A stretch of DNA of 8,049 bases from Coriobacteriales bacterium. Lineage in GTDB: Bacteria; Actinomycetota; Coriobacteriia; Coriobacteriales; CADBOM01. The stretch covers positions 1-8,049 of the forward strand of contig JAFWGD010000091.1 of the NCBI GenBank assembly GCA_017515355.1. The letters are read 5' to 3'. Made by a program: the position numbers and the translations under genes. Shown here piece by piece: positions 5,158 to 8,049 of the stretch (position 1 is its first letter; the number at the start of each line of letters is the position of its first letter). The notes beneath the pieces are model-generated. The model was given only the letters and a program-made list of their open reading frames with translations, was not told the origin of the DNA and made no database searches.

Positions 5158-5664
5158 ATGGATTCAGTGACCATCTACACCGACGGATCCTCGCGCGGAA
5201 ACCCCGGCCCTGGCGGCTACGGCACCGTGCTGCGATTCCGCGACGCCGCAGGCGAGCTCCATGAGAAGGAGCTCTCGCAGGGCTATGAGCAAACGACGAA
5301 CAACCGCATGGAGCTCATGGCCGCGATCGCCGGGCTCGAAGCGCTGCGCCATCCATGCAAGGTCACGCTCTACACCGATTCGCAATACCTGGCCAAGGCA
5401 TTCAACGACAACTGGATCGGCGGGTGGCTCAAACGCGGCTGGGTCAACTCTCAGAGGAAGCCCGTAAAGAACGTCGATCTGTGGAAGCGCCTGCTGAAGG
5501 CCGTCGAGCCGCACGAGGTGGAGTTCGTCTGGGTGCAGGGGCACGCAGGCGACGAGGGCAACGAGCGCTGCGATTCGCTGGCCACCGAGGCTGCGGACGG
5601 CGATGGTCGCATCGTCGACGAGGGTTTCGAGCCGGAGGGTCCCGAGGCCCTGACGCTGCTGTGA
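5158..5664 (+). CDS. rnhA: Ribonuclease HI
   Basis: RNase HI degrades the RNA strand of RNA/DNA hybrids such as R-loops and replication primers. The protein is 168 residues; the E. coli enzyme has 155. Catalytic residues are visible in order: D9 in IYTDGSSRGNPGPGGYG, E52 in TTNNRMELMAAI, D74 in LYTDSQY, H129 in VQGHAGDEGNERCD and D139 in the same segment. NWIGGWLKRGWVNSQRKPVKNVDLW (85-109) is the handle region that contacts the hybrid. A short acidic tail follows the core. The ATG at 5158 places the first strand at the family's usual distance; an in-frame TTG at 5107 would add 17 residues overlapping the leader hairpin. The ribosome binding site is weak (TAGG, nine bases upstream). It is the only plus-strand gene, divergent from rplS and convergent with the dGTPase gene, 33 bases away. 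Confidence 0.97.
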   Translation: MDSVTIYTDGSSRGNPGPGGYGTVLRFRDAAGELHEKELSQGYEQTTNNRMELMAAIAGLEALRHPCKVTLYTDSQYLAKAFNDNWIGGWLKRGWVNSQRKPVKNVDLWKRLLKAVEPHEVEFVWVQGHAGDEGNERCDSLATEAADGDGRIVDEGFEPEGPEALTLL

Positions 5665-5697
5665 GCGGCGTTGCGTCGCCTTAGCGAGGCACCATTC
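5665..5697. other. 33-base convergent gap between rnhA and the dGTPase gene
   Basis: The gap holds two overlapping short inverted repeats: GGCG/CGCC (4 bp, six-base loop) and TCGC/GCGA (4 bp, four-base loop). There is no T-run on either strand. I do not see a convincing terminator, so overlapping transcripts at this convergent junction are possible. Confidence 0.4.
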
Positions 5698-6729
5698 CTA
5701 CCCGTTGAACTCCTTGGGAACGAACAGCTCCTCGAATCGTTGCACCGCGAAGCGGTCTGTCATGCCCGCGATGTAGTCGATCACCGCCACGATGTCATCG
5801 CCGCCCGAGATGGCGCGCAGCTCCTCCGGAACCTCCGAAATGTGCGAGAGATAGTACTCGAAGAGCGATTTTATCAGCGTTATCGCGCGCGGCTCCTCGC
5901 TCTTCGCTGCAGGCTGCTTGTAGACCCTTTCGAACAGGAAGTCGCGCAGCTCGTCCATCGCCTCCCCGATCTCTGGGACCATCAGGATGTCGTCTCGACC
6001 ATCCGATGCCTCGACGACCGCGTTCACCAGCGTCGTAATGCGCTCCGAGTGCGAACGGCCCAGCAGCTCCTTGGTCGAATCGGGCAGATCGGACTCCGAT
6101 ATCACGCCAGCGCGAATCGAGTCGTCGATGTCGTGGTTGATGTAGGCGATGCGATCGGCGATCGCCACGATGCGCCCCTCGAGGGTGAACGCGCGCTCCT
6201 CGCCCCTATGGTGCAGGATGCCATCGCGCACCTCCTCGGTCAGGTTTAGGCCGCGCCCGTTGTTCTCGATGACGTCTACGACGCGCAGCGACTGCTCGTT
6301 GTGAGAGAAATGGTGCTTGCCGTCGATGCGCTCGGCGCCGCGCGCCTTCTCGAGCACCTCGCGCAGTGCGGTCTCGCCGCTGTGGCCGTATGGGGTGTGC
6401 CCGAGATCGTGGCCAAGCGCTATCGCCTCGGTGAGATCCTCGTTGAGCGCCAGCGCACGTGCGATCGTGCGCGAGACCTGCGAGACCTCGAGCGTGTGCG
6501 TCAGACGCGTGCGATAGTGGTCTCCCTTGGCGCCGAGGAAGACCTGCGTCTTGTGGGAGAGACGGCGAAACGCCTTGCAGTGGAGGATGCGGTCGCGATC
6601 CCGCTGGAACTCCGTGCGCAGAGGATCCTTCTCCTGCGAGACCCTGCGGCCCCTGCTTTTCGCGGACTTCGCCGCGAATTCGCTCAACTCGCGCTCCTCG
6701 CGCTCCTCCAAGGCAACCCTATCGATCAT
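5698..6729 (-). CDS. dgt: Deoxyguanosinetriphosphate triphosphohydrolase-like HD-domain protein
   Basis: dGTPase-family enzymes hydrolyse dNTPs to the deoxynucleoside and triphosphate; many homologues prefer other dNTPs or need dNTP activators, so the substrate is uncertain. The protein is 343 residues, matching the shorter dGTPase-like group rather than E. coli Dgt (505). DPLRTEFQRDRDRILHCKAFRRLSHKTQVF (35-64) is the family N-terminal signature. The HD metal ligands are H78 (RTRLTH), H107-D108 (ALGHDLGHTPYGHSGE) and D192 (VAIADRIAYINHDIDD). HHFSHNEQSLRVV (139-151) is also conserved. The ATG at 6729 is well supported by AGGAGG four bases upstream, lying directly after the TAG of asnB. The ten-base gap predicts cotranscription and coupled translation with asnB. 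It converges on rnhA. Confidence 0.93.
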   Translation of the reverse strand: MIDRVALEEREERELSEFAAKSAKSRGRRVSQEKDPLRTEFQRDRDRILHCKAFRRLSHKTQVFLGAKGDHYRTRLTHTLEVSQVSRTIARALALNEDLTEAIALGHDLGHTPYGHSGETALREVLEKARGAERIDGKHHFSHNEQSLRVVDVIENNGRGLNLTEEVRDGILHHRGEERAFTLEGRIVAIADRIAYINHDIDDSIRAGVISESDLPDSTKELLGRSHSERITTLVNAVVEASDGRDDILMVPEIGEAMDELRDFLFERVYKQPAAKSEEPRAITLIKSLFEYYLSHISEVPEELRAISGGDDIVAVIDYIAGMTDRFAVQRFEELFVPKEFNG

Positions 6730-6739
6730 CGTGCCTCCT

Positions 6740-8049
6740 CTAGGCGTCCTTCTTGCGATCCGAGAGCTTGACGGGCTCTGGAATGTCCTCTGGCTTCAGC
6801 GCCTCGCCGAAGAAGACCGAGTACCAGATCAGGAAGACGTACACGGTCCAGATCTTGCGGCTGTTGTCCGCCTTGCCCGCGCGGTGGTCTTCGATGAGCC
6901 CGAGCAGCTCGCTGGAAACGAAGAACCGCTTGGCATCCTCGCTCTCGAAGGCTTCGCGCACCATCTGGCAATAGCCGTCCTGCTTGAGCCAGACGCGCAT
7001 CGGCACGGGAAAGCCGAGCTTCTTCTTGTTCGCAACCTGCTGGGGCAGCACCTCATACGCAGCGGTGCGCAGCGCGTACTTGGTGGTCGTCCCATGCAGC
7101 CTGTGCTCGACAGGAAGCGTGCGCGCAAGTGCGAAGACCTCCATATCGAGGAATGGCACGCGGCTTTCGAGCGAGTGCGCCATCGACATCTTATCAGCCT
7201 TCAGGAGGATGTCGCCAGGCAGCCAGAAGCTATCGTCGATGTATTGCATCTGAGCGACGTCGTCCAGATGAGCTACGCGCTCGTAGAATGGCCGCGTGAG
7301 GTCCTGCGGAGCCTTGCTTGCGGTGGGTTTGCGCAATATGCGATTGCGCTCTTCGACCGAGAAGATGTTCGCGTTGCCGATGAAGCGTTCGCGCAGCTCC
7401 TTGGAGCCGCGCTCGAGAAAGCCCTGCCCCTTGTGATGCCCTGGGATTGCCCGCGCTATGCCGGCGAGCGCCTTGCGGATGAAGCGCGGGGCCTTCTGGT
7501 ACTTCGCGAGCGACATCGGCTCATGATAGATGTTGTATCCACCGAAGAACTCGTCGGCGCCCTCGCCCGAGAGCACGACCTTCACGTCTTCGGCGACCAT
7601 CTTGTCGAGGAAGAACAGCGCGACGGCCGAAGGATCGGCGAGGGGCTCGTCCATGTAGTACATGATCAGCGGAATCGAGCTCCAGTAGTCGGCGGGCGAG
7701 ATCACGCGATGCTTGTTCTGCTTGCCGAGCAGCGCGGCGGTTTCGGTTGCGTATGAGATCTCGTTGTACTTGTTGTCCTCCGTCTCGAAGCCAACCGTGT
7801 AGGTCTTGTCATCGGGGTAGAGCGCAGTGATGTAACTCGAATCGATGCCGCTCGAGAGCAGCGAGGCCACCTCGACGTCAGCGATCATGTGCGTCTGCAC
7901 CGATTCGTGCATCGTCTCCTTGATGAGCGCGACCGTATCCTCGAAGCTGCGCCCTTCCTGCGGGTCGGGCATCGGGTCGAAATAGCGCACGATGCGCAGC
8001 TCGCCGCCCTCGTACACCATGAAGTGCCCGGGCTGCAGACGGAAGATCC
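6740..8049 (-). CDS. asnB: Asparagine synthetase (glutamine-hydrolysing), C-terminal part (cut by window edge)
   Basis: AsnB makes asparagine from aspartate, ATP and glutamine. About 436 codons are visible, covering the end of the N-terminal domain and the whole synthetase domain; the glutaminase domain with its catalytic Cys2 lies beyond the right edge. The ATP pyrophosphatase loop SSGIDSS is at about 7835-7855 (SGG in many relatives; SSG also occurs in the family). VVLSGEGADEFFGGYN and LLKADKMSMAHSLESRVPFLD are synthetase-domain signatures, and KKKLGFPVPMRVWL lies near the C-terminus. The frame is open to the window edge, with residues I-F-R-L-Q-P-G-H-F ahead of the first visible ATG at 8020, so that ATG is internal and not the start. 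The length suits the 610-635-residue AsnB type. The stop TAG is directly followed by the ribosome binding site of the dGTPase gene. Confidence 0.95.
   Translation of the reverse strand, partial: IFRLQPGHFMVYEGGELRIVRYFDPMPDPQEGRSFEDTVALIKETMHESVQTHMIADVEVASLLSSGIDSSYITALYPDDKTYTVGFETEDNKYNEISYATETAALLGKQNKHRVISPADYWSSIPLIMYYMDEPLADPSAVALFFLDKMVAEDVKVVLSGEGADEFFGGYNIYHEPMSLAKYQKAPRFIRKALAGIARAIPGHHKGQGFLERGSKELRERFIGNANIFSVEERNRILRKPTASKAPQDLTRPFYERVAHLDDVAQMQYIDDSFWLPGDILLKADKMSMAHSLESRVPFLDMEVFALARTLPVEHRLHGTTTKYALRTAAYEVLPQQVANKKKLGFPVPMRVWLKQDGYCQMVREAFESEDAKRFFVSSELLGLIEDHRAGKADNSRKIWTVYVFLIWYSVFFGEALKPEDIPEPVKLSDRKKDA

Noticed and set aside
4977..5174. 65-codon minus-strand frame in the divergent region
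   Set aside because: It lacks a ribosome binding site and family resemblance, and it overlaps the start of rnhA and its promoter.
6527..7756. Long plus-strand open frame (409 codons) opposite asnB and the dGTPase gene
   Set aside because: It spans the antisense of two well-supported genes, and its composition is that of a reverse-strand shadow.

Overview
This window is a compact, mostly housekeeping stretch of a moderately high-GC bacterial chromosome (about 60% G+C, judged by eye). Seven genes read leftward (minus strand) and one, rnhA, reads rightward. The gene order rplS - rnhB - yraN - comM - dprA - trmFO resembles the Bacillota rplS...rnhB...dprA-topA-trmFO neighbourhood. A folate-dependent TrmFO points to a Bacillota-like bacterium or to the Coriobacteriia branch of Actinomycetota. 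The GC content and protein style lead me to favour Coriobacteriia, but this is inference and I cannot name a genus. No insertion sequence, phage gene, CRISPR array, tRNA or rRNA was found.

Layout from left to right. Positions 1-399 (-) hold the N-terminal 133 codons of trmFO, cut by the window edge. Positions 429-1376 (-) hold dprA, 1402-2898 (-) comM/yifB and 2898-3359 (-) the YraN-family nuclease-fold gene. The 185-base gap 3360-3544 carries a hairpin that would bury the yraN ribosome binding site. Positions 3545-4321 (-) hold rnhB. The gap 4322-4457 carries a clear intrinsic terminator for rplS, a second GC-rich hairpin and a 12-bp palindrome next to the rnhB ribosome binding site. Positions 4458-4802 (-) hold rplS. 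The 355-base divergent region 4803-5157 carries the rplS promoter (-) and the probable rnhA promoter and structured leader (+). Positions 5158-5664 (+) hold rnhA. A dGTPase-like HD hydrolase (5698-6729, -) converges on rnhA and lies 10 bases downstream of asnB (6740-8049, -), whose N-terminal amidotransferase part lies outside the window.

How the genes fit together. rnhB, rnhA, dprA and comM all act on nucleic acids: RNase HII and RNase HI remove RNA from RNA/DNA hybrids, DprA loads RecA on incoming single-stranded DNA, and ComM is a helicase that extends recombination joints. DprA with ComM is consistent with natural transformation or general recombination. trmFO methylates tRNA U54 and rplS encodes ribosomal protein L19, so the block also serves translation. 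The asnB-dgt pair is tightly spaced and probably cotranscribed, but the two products have no known functional link.

I found no previously undescribed multi-gene system. The most interesting signals are RNA-level: the hairpin covering the yraN ribosome binding site, a hairpin starting at the predicted rnhA transcription start, a 12-bp palindrome inside the rnhA promoter, and the second hairpin between rplS and rnhB.
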